Shown: positions 26,679 through 36,272, numbered from the stretch's first letter. The stretch is 64,000 nt of DNA from Flammeovirgaceae bacterium BBD 1991-12 (GCA_001657315.1 LYSV01000017.1:1-64000), one strand, 5' to 3'. A program made the numbers and translations. Notes: generated from the letters alone by a model not told the origin.

Positions 26679-27830
26679 ATGAAAAGTCCGTTATTATTAA
26701 TTCCTGTAATTATCTTCTTCCAGACAGTGGGATGGGCGCAGGATGTTTCTCCTGTAGATAAAAGCGCTACCAAAAAAACGAGAATGCTTTATACAAATCT
26801 GCATGAGATATCCCGTCAGGGTGTGATGTTCGGCCATCAGGATGATCAGGCCTATGGCCTTGGATGGTGGGATAAAAAGGGGAGATCCGATGTGAAGGAG
26901 GTGACCGGATCGTATCCGTCTATCCACGGATGGGACCTTGGGGATATTGGTCTATCTCCGTTCAACCTGGACACCGTGGACTTTGGCTCAATGCGAAAAT
27001 GGATAAAAGCCACCTACAAACGCGGAGGCATCAATACCATATCATGGCATCTCGATAACCCTAAAAGTGGAGGGAGCTCATGGGATAAAACTCCCGCAGT
27101 GAAGGACGTACTGCCTGGCGGCGTAGCGCATGAAGCTTATCTAAGGCAGTTGAATGCGTTGGCAGACTTTCTGAGATCGTGTAAGGCGGGCTTTACAAAG
27201 ATCCCCATTATTTTCAGGCCTTTTCATGAACATAACGGAGACTGGTTCTGGTGGGGGAAGGGCCACTGTACAGAAGAAGAGTATAAGGCACTCTGGAAAT
27301 TTACCGCTGACTATTTGAAGAACAAGCGGAACATCCATCATCTGCTGTATGCCTTTTCCCCTGACAGAAGCCGGCTCGATCTTTCAAAGGGTGCTGAGGC
27401 CTACTTCTATGGCTACCCCGGTGACGAATATGTGGATATCATTGGGTTGGATAACTATTGGGATGTAGGCCATGGCTACAACAAAAATACCCTGGAACAG
27501 CAGGAGAAAGATCTTGTGGAAAGCCTGTCCCTGATCGACAGGATAGCCGCAGAAAAGAAGAAGGTGGCTGCGCTGACAGAGACGGGACATTCGGGATTGA
27601 AAGAGACAGACTGGTTCACCACCCGTATACTCAAACCTTTGAGGGAGCATGAAGACCTGAGAATTGCATGGGTACTGGTGTGGAGGAACAGACACAAAAA
27701 TCATTTCTATACCCCTCCAAAGGGTCATCCGGCTGCCGGCGATTTTCAAAAGTTTTTCAATGACCCGCTTACATTGTTTGAAAACAACCTGAGGAATGTG
27801 TACAAAGCCGGTTTTGAGATCATCAAGTAG
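26679..27830 (+). CDS. GH26 endo-beta-1,4-mannanase
   Basis: A 383-residue exported glycoside hydrolase predicted to cut beta-1,4-mannan, often to mannobiose. A signal peptide ends VGWAQ and the GH26 catalytic barrel fills the rest. The acid/base Glu184 lies in FRPFHEHNGDWFWWG and the nucleophile Glu301 in ALTETGHSG; YGLGWW and WHLDNP are typical substrate-site elements. There is no lipobox, so the enzyme is probably periplasmic or secreted. It heads the run GH26, sulfatase, GH130, symporter, which parallels the known Bacteroides mannan pathway (GH26 mannanase, mannosylglucose phosphorylase, symporter, epimerase). Confidence 0.94.
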   Translation: MKSPLLLIPVIIFFQTVGWAQDVSPVDKSATKKTRMLYTNLHEISRQGVMFGHQDDQAYGLGWWDKKGRSDVKEVTGSYPSIHGWDLGDIGLSPFNLDTVDFGSMRKWIKATYKRGGINTISWHLDNPKSGGSSWDKTPAVKDVLPGGVAHEAYLRQLNALADFLRSCKAGFTKIPIIFRPFHEHNGDWFWWGKGHCTEEEYKALWKFTADYLKNKRNIHHLLYAFSPDRSRLDLSKGAEAYFYGYPGDEYVDIIGLDNYWDVGHGYNKNTLEQQEKDLVESLSLIDRIAAEKKKVAALTETGHSGLKETDWFTTRILKPLREHEDLRIAWVLVWRNRHKNHFYTPPKGHPAAGDFQKFFNDPLTLFENNLRNVYKAGFEIIK

Positions 27831-27832
27831 TT

Positions 27833-29575
27833 ATGTACAGAACCTGCAGCCTACTTGTCATCGTTTTTTTTCACCTGCAATGCTCCCCGGAACATCAGAC
27901 AAATAGAGATTTACCCAACATTCTGTTGATCCTCACCGATGATCAGGGGTGGGGGGATGTTGGTTTTCATGATAACTCTTCTGTCCAGACTCCGAACCTG
28001 GATAAGCTGGCCGGAGAGTCAGTGGAATTTACCCGGTTTTATGTATCCCCTGTCTGTGCGCCTACACGGGCCAGCCTACTCACCGGGCGCTATCATCTGG
28101 CTACCGGTGTATCGTGGGTGACCCATCGCCGGGAAGTGATGCGGGAATCTGAAGTGACCATTGCAGAGCTTTTAAAGGCCCATGGGTACCGTACCGGATT
28201 ATTTGGTAAGTGGCACAATGGTAAACAATTTCCCCATGATCCCAATGGGCAGGGCTTCAGTGAGTTCCTTGGGTTTGAGGAAGGTCATTTTAACAATTAC
28301 TTTGATGCCCTGATGACCCACAATCAACGTACGGCTGCTACCACGGGCTATCTGCCGGATGTATTGACGGATTCCGCCATTTCCTTTATGCAAAGGGAGG
28401 GCCCCTTCTTTTGTTATCTGGCATACAATACCCCACATAGCCCCTTTCAGGTACCGGATGCATACTTTGATCTATACAAAGATCAAGGTCTCGACGACAA
28501 AATGGCTGCTGTTTATGGTATGGTCACCAATATTGATGATAACATAGGACGATTGATGAAGGCGCTTGAAAACTCCGGCAAACACAGGGAGACGATCGTC
28601 GTTTTTTTGAGTGACAACGGTCCCAACGGACACCGGTACAATGGTGGCTTTAAAGGGATCAAGGCCCATGTGGATGAAGGAGGCGTACGTGTACCTTTTC
28701 TGATCCGGTATCCTGAAAGGTCATGGGATAACGGTACTCAGATATCTTCGATGGCCGCACATATTGACGTGCTTCCAACCCTTGCCGAGTTTACCGGCCT
28801 GAGTCTTCCGGATTCTCTGGAAGTACATGGCAAAAGTCTGGTAGGCACCATAGAGAAACAATATACAGATACCTCACGCTACTTTTTTACCCACCATGTC
28901 AGGAGAGCGTTTGATACTATTCCTGGAGCGGTCCGGACGAACCGCTTTCTTCTCTCCCTAAAGCCTGAGGATACCTCGCTTTATGATCTCATCAATGACC
29001 CCTTTCAAAAAACTGACCTTGTGGATTCAATGCCTGAACAGGTCTTACAGCTTAAAAAGAAGTATCATGACTGGTTCGCCAGAGTGACGAAGGAGGGGAT
29101 TGAGCCGGAGCCTGTTGAGATCGGACACTCCGGTATACCTGTGGTAGAATTCCCTGCACAGGAAGTTACCAGTCGTGAAAATGTCCGGTTCAAGGGCTCG
29201 GAAGGATGGGCAAATGACTACCTGATCGACTGGAAGGACGGATCAACTGTAACATGGACATTCAGATCCGTGGCAGCAAAGGAATATGAGATACTGGTGC
29301 AGGCATCATGCGGTGCAGGAGCTTACCCGCAGATCAACCTGAGAATAGGCGAGCAGGATCTTACCGGTTCATTTGATACTTTGACAATAAAACGTCCGAT
29401 GGAAAGTCCGGACCGGGTGAAAAGGGGAGAGGTATATGAATACAACTGGCCTGAAGTATCCATGGGTAAAATGATCATTTCAGAAGGGGTCAACAGGCTG
29501 GAATTGACGGCACATGACCCCTATGACCTTGAAGTGAAGTCTGTTATTTTAAAACTGATCGAACATGATGAATGA
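27833..29575 (+). CDS. Sulfatase (S1 family) lipoprotein
   Basis: A 580-residue type I sulfatase, exported as a lipoprotein (FFHLQCSPEHQ). The formylglycine signature is C75-A-P-T-R followed by ASLLTGRYH, and metal-binding elements LTDDQGWGDVGF, FGKWHNG and LSDNGPNG are intact, so activity is expected given a maturation enzyme. About 150 C-terminal residues form an extra beta-rich domain (from about 430) that may bind carbohydrate. It starts 2 bp after the GH26 gene and overlaps GH130 by 11 bp. A sulfatase inside a beta-mannan operon points to a sulfated mannan or a mixed marine polysaccharide; the exact sulfate ester removed cannot be read. Confidence 0.92.
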   Translation: MYRTCSLLVIVFFHLQCSPEHQTNRDLPNILLILTDDQGWGDVGFHDNSSVQTPNLDKLAGESVEFTRFYVSPVCAPTRASLLTGRYHLATGVSWVTHRREVMRESEVTIAELLKAHGYRTGLFGKWHNGKQFPHDPNGQGFSEFLGFEEGHFNNYFDALMTHNQRTAATTGYLPDVLTDSAISFMQREGPFFCYLAYNTPHSPFQVPDAYFDLYKDQGLDDKMAAVYGMVTNIDDNIGRLMKALENSGKHRETIVVFLSDNGPNGHRYNGGFKGIKAHVDEGGVRVPFLIRYPERSWDNGTQISSMAAHIDVLPTLAEFTGLSLPDSLEVHGKSLVGTIEKQYTDTSRYFFTHHVRRAFDTIPGAVRTNRFLLSLKPEDTSLYDLINDPFQKTDLVDSMPEQVLQLKKKYHDWFARVTKEGIEPEPVEIGHSGIPVVEFPAQEVTSRENVRFKGSEGWANDYLIDWKDGSTVTWTFRSVAAKEYEILVQASCGAGAYPQINLRIGEQDLTGSFDTLTIKRPMESPDRVKRGEVYEYNWPEVSMGKMIISEGVNRLELTAHDPYDLEVKSVILKLIEHDE

Positions 29576-30782
29576 AACTGTCAACAATACAGGAATGAAA
29601 CGGCTTTTCAAGGCGTATGAAACACTGGTGACCCGCCGGAATGAGAAGATCCCGGAAGCCAATGGATGGTATCAGAGGTACCGTTACCCGGTGATCACTG
29701 CGGAGCACACTCCTGTTTTCTGGCGGTATGATCTTGATCCGGCTACCAATCCTTTTATGATGGAGAGGATAGGGGTCAATGCTGCATTCAACGCCGGCGC
29801 CATAAGACTGAACGGCCGGTTTCTGTTAGTAGTGAGGGTAGAAGGTCATGACCGTAAGTCCTTTTTTGCCGTGGCTGAAAGCCCGAATGGCATTGATAAT
29901 TTCCGGTTTTGGGATTACCCTCTTACCCTGCCGGAAACGGATGATCCTGACATCAATGTATATGACATGCGGCTGGTACAACATGAAGATGGCTGGATTT
30001 ACGGTCTTTTCTGCACAGAAAGGAGAGATAGTAATGCTCCTGAATATGATCAGTCGGCTGCAGTAGCTGACTGCGGTATCGCCCGAACGAAGGATCTGTT
30101 GACCTGGGAACGACTGCCCGATCTGGATAGTGGCGGCAGCCAGCAGCGCAATGTGGTGCTGCACCCTGAATTCATCGAAGGCAGGTATGCCCTGTACACA
30201 CGTCCGCAGGATGGTTTCATTGATTCCGGCACCGGTGGAGGTATCGGATGGGCATTGGTGGACAGCATGGAACAGGCTAAAGTAACCGATGAGAAAATAC
30301 TGGATCCCAAAGTTTACCATACCATAAGAGAGGTTAAGAATGGTCAGGGTCCTGCGCCTTTGAAAACAGCTGAGGGCTGGATTCATTTGGCCCATGGGGT
30401 CAGGAACACTGCAGCGGGGTTGCGATATGTCCTGTACATGTTCATGAGTGCCCTGGACGATCCTGCAAAAGTGATCTGCCGGCCTGCCGGATACTTTATG
30501 GCTCCCGAAGGTGGGGAGCGGGTAGGGGATGTCTCAAATGTATTGTTCTCCAATGGGTGGATAGCCACGCCTGAAGGAGAGGTATTTATTTATTATGCCT
30601 CCTCAGATACCCGTATGCATGTGGCCACCTCCACACTGGATCGTCTGGTGGATTATTGCAGGAACACCCCTGAAGACGGACTAAGGTCCTACGCGAGTGT
30701 TCAAACGCGGAATGAGCTCATTGCCCGGAATATGGAATTTATGAAAGCAGCAGGCTGGAATGACATTGGAGGAGAAAAGTAA
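29565..30782 (+). CDS. GH130 4-O-beta-D-mannosyl-D-glucose phosphorylase
   Basis: A 405-residue cytoplasmic phosphorylase of GH130 subfamily 1. It should convert mannosyl-beta-1,4-glucose and phosphate into alpha-mannose-1-phosphate and glucose. The five-bladed propeller signature is seen as GVNAAFNAGAIRL, VRVEGHDRKSFFAVAES and DPDINVYDMRL with the catalytic Asp at about residue 134. There is no signal peptide. ATG codons at 29565 and 29568 are both possible. It overlaps the sulfatase by 11 bp and the symporter by 23 bp, so all three are one transcript. It pairs functionally with the AGE-family epimerase at 40724. Confidence 0.94.
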   Translation: MMNETVNNTGMKRLFKAYETLVTRRNEKIPEANGWYQRYRYPVITAEHTPVFWRYDLDPATNPFMMERIGVNAAFNAGAIRLNGRFLLVVRVEGHDRKSFFAVAESPNGIDNFRFWDYPLTLPETDDPDINVYDMRLVQHEDGWIYGLFCTERRDSNAPEYDQSAAVADCGIARTKDLLTWERLPDLDSGGSQQRNVVLHPEFIEGRYALYTRPQDGFIDSGTGGGIGWALVDSMEQAKVTDEKILDPKVYHTIREVKNGQGPAPLKTAEGWIHLAHGVRNTAAGLRYVLYMFMSALDDPAKVICRPAGYFMAPEGGERVGDVSNVLFSNGWIATPEGEVFIYYASSDTRMHVATSTLDRLVDYCRNTPEDGLRSYASVQTRNELIARNMEFMKAAGWNDIGGEK

Positions 30783-32160
30783 AATAACGCTCAGGGAAAG
30801 GGTCTCCTACGGTTTGGGAGATTTTGCATCATCCATGTTCTGGAAGCTCTTTTCCATGTTCCTTCTGTTCTTTTATACGGATGTGTTTGGTATTTCCGCA
30901 GCAGCCGTAGGCACGATGTTCCTGATCACAAGGATATGGGATGCTGCCAATGATCCGCTCATGGGCATGCTGGCAGACAGGACCCGTTCCAGGTGGGGAA
31001 AATTCAGACCTTACCTGCTGTTTGTGGCTGTTCCATTTGCGATAGTCGGTGTACTTACCTTCAGTACGCCGGACCTGAGCGAGGGTGGTAAGCTTGTATA
31101 TGCCTACGTCACCTACTCCTTGATGATGATGGTGTATACAGCCGTAAACGTACCCTATTCCTCACTCATGGGGGTAATGACCGACGATCCCGGGGAGCGT
31201 ACCACGCTTGCCTCCTTTCGGTTCATAGGAGCGTTCAGTGGTGGCCTGCTTGTTACGGCTACGGCTAATTATCTGATAGATTATTTTGGCAAAGAGGATC
31301 AGGCTACTGGTTTCCAGAGCACCATAGGAGTATACGCTGCGCTGGCAGCAGTACTGTTCATACTTACCTTTGCCGGTACACGGGAGAGGTTAAAGCCAGC
31401 GCTCTCCGGAAGATCATCGTTGAGGGATGATCTCAGGGATATCTCCAAAAACGGTCCCTGGTTCGTAATGCTGGGTGCCGGTATAGCCATTTTGATATTC
31501 AATTCGCTCAGGGACGGCTCTATACTCTATTATTTCAAATACTATGTTAAGGATCAGACCTTGTCATTCCTGGGCAGTGACTATGAACTGACCCATACGG
31601 TCCTCTCCTCGGCGTATATGTCCGTCTGGCTGGCTACGAACATCATAGGGGTAGTACTGGCAAAACCAGTCTCCTCCCGTCTGGGTAAAAAAAGGACTTT
31701 TGCCGCGTCGGCGATTTTTTCGGCAGTATTCAGTTTTGTATTGTTCTTTTTCCAGCCTGATCAGATCGGCTGGATATTCTTCTCCAATATTCTGATCGGT
31801 ATTTCAGCGGGCATTGTCTTACCGCTGGCATGGTCCATGTATGCTGATATTGCCGATTACTCCGAATGGAAGACGGGCCGGAGAGCCACCGGGCTGATCT
31901 TTTCGTCTTCTTCCATGTCGCAAAAATTTGGCTGGACCCTCGGTGGGGCCATTACCGGCTGGCTACTGGCAGCGTTTGGCTTTGAGGCCAATGTGGAGCA
32001 GACCGAAGAAGCGCTACTGGGCATCCGGCTAATGATCAGTGTGATAGCAGGGGTAGGGGCGTTGCTTTCCTTTGGTTTTATCAGCATTTACAAACTCGAT
32101 GAAAAATTTATGCAAAAAGTGGTTGAGGATCTTGGCAGATCAAGGCAGAAGTCACAATAA
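30760..32160 (+). CDS. GPH-family (MelB-like) sugar:cation symporter
   Basis: A 466-residue inner-membrane transporter with about 12 membrane helices. It shows the glycoside-pentoside-hexuronide:cation symporter pattern: YGLGDFASSMFW at the start, then RIWDAANDPLMGMLADRTRSRWGKFRPY, the cation/sugar loop of this family, and DYSEWKTGRRATGL later. The expected substrate is mannobiose or related mannan disaccharides, as in the homologous Bacteroides mannan operon. It overlaps GH130 by 23 bp and the phosphoesterase frame by up to 62 bp. Confidence 0.92.
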   Translation: MTLEEKSKITLRERVSYGLGDFASSMFWKLFSMFLLFFYTDVFGISAAAVGTMFLITRIWDAANDPLMGMLADRTRSRWGKFRPYLLFVAVPFAIVGVLTFSTPDLSEGGKLVYAYVTYSLMMMVYTAVNVPYSSLMGVMTDDPGERTTLASFRFIGAFSGGLLVTATANYLIDYFGKEDQATGFQSTIGVYAALAAVLFILTFAGTRERLKPALSGRSSLRDDLRDISKNGPWFVMLGAGIAILIFNSLRDGSILYYFKYYVKDQTLSFLGSDYELTHTVLSSAYMSVWLATNIIGVVLAKPVSSRLGKKRTFAASAIFSAVFSFVLFFFQPDQIGWIFFSNILIGISAGIVLPLAWSMYADIADYSEWKTGRRATGLIFSSSSMSQKFGWTLGGAITGWLLAAFGFEANVEQTEEALLGIRLMISVIAGVGALLSFGFISIYKLDEKFMQKVVEDLGRSRQKSQ

Positions 32161-33731
32161 GAAGGTTTTTCAGCTCTGTTTGGGCATCTTATTTTCAATG
32201 ATTTTCAGACTCCCGGACACCTGTGCTCAGACTGCCCGGATCACGGGTACTATATATCTGGACAGGAACGGGAATGGAGTATTTGATACTGCAGAGCAAC
32301 CTCTTGAAGGGGTGCTGGTATCCAACGGGAGAGATATTGTTGCCTCCGGGGCGGATGGTCGCTATGGGCTGAAAGTGGATCATGGCCACACAGTTTTTGT
32401 CATAAAACCTTCCGGTTTCGCTCTGCCCACGGATGAGTTTGGGATTCCGGCAGCTTATTTTCATTACTATCCGCAGGGAACGGTAGATACGGAATATTCC
32501 GGATTGTCCAGGACCTCCAAAGTTCCGGAACATGTGAATTTTGGATTGATACCCTCTGAAGAGCAGGACACTTTCAAAGTGGCCATGCTGGGTGATCTTC
32601 AGATGCGGATACAGGAGGAAGTCGGTTATGCCAACCGTTTGCTCACACCTGAGCTGTACAAGCGTGATGACCTTTCCATGGCCATACTGCTGGGAGACAT
32701 AGCCGATGACAACCTGAACATTCTTAATGCCACCCGTCAGATCACCAAACATTTTAAAATGACCTCCTGGCCGGTATTTGGTAATCATGACAGGAACCTG
32801 GAGCAGCCATGGGAATACAACTTTACCAGCACCTTCAAAAGCATTTACGGTCCTGACTACTACTCTGCCAACTATGGCAAGGTGCATTTTATCATGCTGA
32901 ACGACATACAGCCGAAAGAAAATGGATACATCGGGAGCATTTCCGAAGATCAGCTAACGTTTATTGAAAATGACCTCCGATATGTACCTCAGGACCACCT
33001 GGTCGTCTTTACCCAGCACATCCCTGTTTATACGCTGGACAATAAGGACGATCTTCTTGAACTGATCAGGGACCGGGACCATGTGCTTGCGGTTTCCGGG
33101 CACCGTCATATTCTGGAACAGGAGTTTATTCCCTATGGAGCAGGAAAGGAACTCCATGAAGTGGTGGCCGGTGCCGTCTGTGGGCTTTGGTGGGATGGTG
33201 AACGCGACTGGAAGGGCATCCCGGTGGCCGTCATGGGCGGAGGGGCACCCAAAGGCTACTATGTTTTCACCTTTACAGGAAATCAATATCAAATGGCCTA
33301 TAAAGGCACTGGAGCTGCCGGAAGAGAAGCAGATCAACATCTGGACATGGCAGCCGGACAGGGGAGATCCCGGGATGCAACTGCCGGAGGGCTTCAGGGG
33401 AAATGAGATCCTGGCCAATGTCTTTGCCGGCTCCGATCAGACCACTGTGAGTATGCGCATTGATGATGGCGAATGGACGCCAATGCAAAAGGCAGAAGTT
33501 CAGGATCCGTACATTGCGAGGATCCTGTACTATGAAACCAAAGGGATCTATCCCACCTCAGGTCAGATCAGGTCCGGCCTTAGAAAGGAATCATCCCGGC
33601 ACATCTGGCTCGGACATTATCCGGAAGACCTTGAGCACGGATCCCATAGGGTGGAGGTAAGGGCTCAGGACCGTTATGGATTGGATGCCTATGAGGTTTC
33701 GTTTTTTATTTTGGGTAGATTTGACGAATGA
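32099..33731 (+). pseudogene. Calcineurin-like metallophosphoesterase, frameshifted near 33305
   Basis: The 5' frame gives an exported protein with an N-terminal SdrD-B-like domain (TGTIYLDRNGNGVFD) and a calcineurin-like phosphoesterase core: AMLGDLQM, LLGDIADD, GNHDRNLEQ, SGHRH. At about 33305 the frame is lost: the upstream frame runs to a stop at 33406 with low-quality sequence, while the +1 frame continues from KALELPEEKQ with the C-terminal domain of the same family and ends at 33731 with an ATGA overlap onto the lactonase gene. One extra base, probably the G at 33305, explains it. Start is uncertain (ATG 32099 or TTG 32132). It is either a recent pseudogene or a base-calling error. Substrate unknown. 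Confidence 0.82.
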
Positions 33732-34831
33732 TCAGATACCCGCTGTCCGTTGTTTTCCTTGTTTTATTTTCGGTATTCACTCAGCTCCTGTTTTCCTGTC
33801 AGCCTGAAAAGCATCAGCTATTGATCGGCACCTACACCTCAGGTGAAAGTGAGGGGATCTACCTGTGCTCTTTTGATGAAAGGAATGAAGAGTTGCTGTT
33901 TGAGGGGCTTATGGCCAAAGCAGAGAATCCTTCTTATCTGACCGTTTCAGAACATGGTGAGCGAATCTTTGCGGTCAATGAGATACGTGAAGGCCTGGTC
34001 ACTACTTTCCAATGGGATGGGACACAGCTCAAACAAACAGGTACCAGTCCTGTGGAGGGCGATCATCCCTGCTATGTAGATATTAGTCCTGATCAACGGT
34101 ACATTGCTGTAGCCAACTATACCAGCGGTAATTTTTCCGTGATCAGACCAAATGAGAATGGAAGTATGGAGGCTCCTGTGTCGTGGCAACATACCGGTCG
34201 GGGAGTAGATTCCATGCGGCAAAAGGGTCCTCACGCGCATTGTGCCAAATGGCTGGATGAAAACTCCCTGCTCATCGCTGACCTGGGTATTGATCAGATC
34301 ATTCCCTACAGGATTGAGCAGGAAACCCGGATAGTAAAGGTCAATGACGGGATAAAAATGAATGCAGGTTGCGGTCCCAGGCATATAGTATTCCACCCAT
34401 TCGGGGATCTGGTATATGCTACTTGTGAGTTATCCAATGAAGTAGCGGTGATGGAGCTGGATCCTGAAGGTCTTAAGTTGACAACTGTTCAGTACATTTC
34501 TACCCTGCCTGAAGATTTTATTGGGGTGAATACCAATGCCGACCTGCATATCACTCCGGACGGCAAGTATCTCTATGTTTCCAATCGCGGTCACAACAGC
34601 ATTGCCGCCTTTAGGATAATGGACAGCGGAAAACTTGAACCATTGGGACATTTTTCCACACGAGGTGAGAAACCCAGGAACTTCATCATTTTACCTGGAG
34701 GAAAACACCTTCTGGTGGCCAATCAGGACAGTAACAACATTGTAGCTTTCCGCATCATGAAGGATGGTTCCCTGGAATTTACCGGCAGTGAAATTGCCGT
34801 GTCCTCTCCAGTGTGTCTTAAATCCCTTTAA
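33728..34831 (+). CDS. Exported lactonase-family beta-propeller (6-phosphogluconolactonase-like)
   Basis: A 367-residue seven-bladed propeller of the lactonase family (PF10282), here made as a lipoprotein (lipobox LLFSC, Cys about 24). Family motifs are LIGTYTSGESEGIY, HPCYVDISPDQRYIAVANYTSGNFSV, GPHAHCAKW and CGPRHIVFHP. A cytoplasmic pentose-phosphate role is unlikely for an exported form; hydrolysis of an aldonolactone made outside the cytoplasm fits better, and the GMC/small-subunit oxidoreductase at 50935-53355 could supply it (inference). It is the last gene before the accessory island; its ATG overlaps the phosphoesterase stop. Confidence 0.88.
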   Translation: MIRYPLSVVFLVLFSVFTQLLFSCQPEKHQLLIGTYTSGESEGIYLCSFDERNEELLFEGLMAKAENPSYLTVSEHGERIFAVNEIREGLVTTFQWDGTQLKQTGTSPVEGDHPCYVDISPDQRYIAVANYTSGNFSVIRPNENGSMEAPVSWQHTGRGVDSMRQKGPHAHCAKWLDENSLLIADLGIDQIIPYRIEQETRIVKVNDGIKMNAGCGPRHIVFHPFGDLVYATCELSNEVAVMELDPEGLKLTTVQYISTLPEDFIGVNTNADLHITPDGKYLYVSNRGHNSIAAFRIMDSGKLEPLGHFSTRGEKPRNFIILPGGKHLLVANQDSNNIVAFRIMKDGSLEFTGSEIAVSSPVCLKSL

Positions 34832-34885
34832 AATGTAACGTTGACCGAACCCCCGGGCCCTATTGCTTCATCGAGTGAATGGAGT

Positions 34886-35629
34886 TCATAATAAGTATTC
34901 CTTTACCCAATGGGGAGCTTTTTTGGTTAGAAAAGTGATTTCCCTACCTTCAAAAATCTCAAGTATTAATTCGGGTTTGGCTCCTGAATTATCCCAGATG
35001 AAAGTTCTGTAAGTTCTTTTTGCAGCTTCCTTGAGGAGAGCAAGGCTTTTGTAATAGCGTTCTTCAATCTTTTCATTGGGTACGTCGTGACCGCCTTTTT
35101 TTACTCTCAGATTGACACGTTCGATATTTATGGTAGGTGAAGCAGTGCACACATAGTAAAGATAGGTCTTGTAACCCCGGGTCCTGGCCTCTTTCAAAAT
35201 ATCGATTTTAGAAGGATGAGACATGACTGATTCAAAAGTCATTTTTTTACCAACTTTAATTAATTCCTTTCTTAAATAATCAGCTATGAGTGCTGCCTCA
35301 TAAGTATACCTATCCCTTACTTCAGGTATAATGTATCCTTCTCTCAATGCCAGCTCAATAGGATAACCATCTTTACTGGCTTTTTCGGTAAGACTGTGGG
35401 ATTTTACAAACCTTGCAAATTTATTTGGGTTATCTTCCTTTAAGCTCAGTGGGCCTATATTATATTTTCCTGATTCTGCCAACTCATGCCCTATGTCATC
35501 AGGGTTCAAATAAATACCAATGTCGTACTTTTTACCGAGTTCGTAGATTATTGTGCTCTTGCCGGATCCATTAGGCCCTCCTATAAGTCTAAGGCGCCGG
35601 TTTTTAAGATAAGGTATGCTTTGCGCCAA
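34886..35629 (-). CDS. Zeta-toxin-like P-loop kinase
   Basis: A 247-residue protein of the zeta-toxin/AAA kinase family. The Walker A motif GGPNGSGKST (residues about 17-26), the substrate-side YLNPDDIG and a later MTFESVMSHPSK match zeta-like UDP-sugar kinases. Toxic members phosphorylate a UDP-N-acetylglucosamine-type sugar and block wall synthesis; this is family knowledge, not shown here. It overlaps the upstream small gene by 26 bp, the arrangement of a toxin-antitoxin pair. It is convergent with the lactonase gene and marks the left side of the accessory island. Confidence 0.85.
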   Translation of the reverse strand: MAQSIPYLKNRRLRLIGGPNGSGKSTIIYELGKKYDIGIYLNPDDIGHELAESGKYNIGPLSLKEDNPNKFARFVKSHSLTEKASKDGYPIELALREGYIIPEVRDRYTYEAALIADYLRKELIKVGKKMTFESVMSHPSKIDILKEARTRGYKTYLYYVCTASPTINIERVNLRVKKGGHDVPNEKIEERYYKSLALLKEAAKRTYRTFIWDNSGAKPELILEIFEGREITFLTKKAPHWVKEYLL

Positions 35630-35855
35630 CTTCTACTTGAATATCATTATTTTCGAGATTTTCAATTACCTCTTTTCTGCCATCCGGATACTCTCTGACT
35701 ATAGCGTCTCCCTCTCTGTAAGTAATATATAACCCTTTTTCTTTAGAATTGGCTACACTTCTTCTGACACCATCGGCAGCTACTCTTTTAAGTATGGAAT
35801 AGTGCTTTGGTGTTTCTTCAATATAGGACAAATATGTTTTTCTTGGCTTGCTCAT
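35604..35855 (-). CDS. Putative antitoxin of the zeta-type pair
   Basis: An 83-residue charged protein encoded directly upstream of the zeta-toxin gene, overlapping it by 26 bp. It starts with a helical basic region (SKPRKTYLSYIEETPKHYSILKRVAADGVRR) and ends in a beta-hairpin-like segment (GDAIVREYPDGRKEVIEN). No DNA-binding fold is evident, so regulation may be by a separate protein. It is assigned by position and size; it does not look like the classical epsilon antitoxin. Confidence 0.75.
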   Translation of the reverse strand: MSKPRKTYLSYIEETPKHYSILKRVAADGVRRSVANSKEKGLYITYREGDAIVREYPDGRKEVIENLENNDIQVEVGAKHTLS

Positions 35856-35978
35856 GTCTGCGTAAATATAACTATTTTACAATCTCAATGGTTCCTTTTT
35901 TTGATTAAGCTTGCCTCCTGTGGTTTGTTCTATCAAATTCGAATTCATATGATTTTTATTCTCTGATATCCTACTCCT

Positions 35979-36017
35979 ACCACCCACGACTGGCGCAGGT
36001 TCTCAGAGCCCGTGTCA
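35979..36017. repeat. GGTTCTC palindromic repeat, single degenerate copy
   Basis: The block beginning ACCACCCACGACTGGCGCAGG at 35979 is a diverged copy of the palindrome cluster at 53500-53560, sharing TGGCGCAGGTTCTC and the flanking CCACC tract. The pairing arm GAGCCCGTG is worn compared with GAACCTGTG in the other copy. Confidence 0.55.
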
Positions 36018-36087
36018 GCCGATAATCAGGTTCTCTGTCAACTTTTCAGGTGACGCAGATTATGCTAATAAACCAAATTGCAGATAA

Positions 36088-36213
36088 CTATACCTTTCCA
36101 CCTGAACTCAATAATCATTTTCTGACTTTGAGGATATCCAGATTAGTTTTCCCATCATACTTAGTGAACCTTTGTGTATTTGTGCCCTTGGTGGCTAAGC
36201 TTTCCAGGCCACT
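36088..36213. repeat. Dispersed repeat R2, copy 1
   Basis: This block of about 125 bp recurs at 40268-40404. The first 65 nt differ at only about two positions and the rest aligns with small indels, including a TTTGTGNATTTGTG tract also seen near 63240. Differences between the copies change the predicted amino acids in any frame, so it is probably not coding. Confidence 0.75.
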
Positions 36214-36223
36214 AAGATTCTTA

Positions 36224-36272
36224 CCTGGTCTTAGGATCGTTTTACTAAACCTATGACCAAAAAACCAAGAGC
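36224..36272. repeat. REP-like palindrome, element a
   Basis: CCTGGTCTTAGG pairs with CCTATGACC (one mismatch) around a 14-nt loop and is followed by AAAAAACCAAGAGC. It is the most degraded of five related elements in the island and lies just downstream of the HTH gene at 36300. Confidence 0.6.

Noticed and set aside
33290-33410. Programmed -1 frameshift in the phosphoesterase gene
   Set aside because: The required shift is +1 and there is no slippery heptamer or clear downstream pseudoknot.
36050-36256. 68-residue plus-strand frame
   Set aside because: It runs through dispersed repeat R2 and REP element a; differences between the R2 copies are not of coding type.
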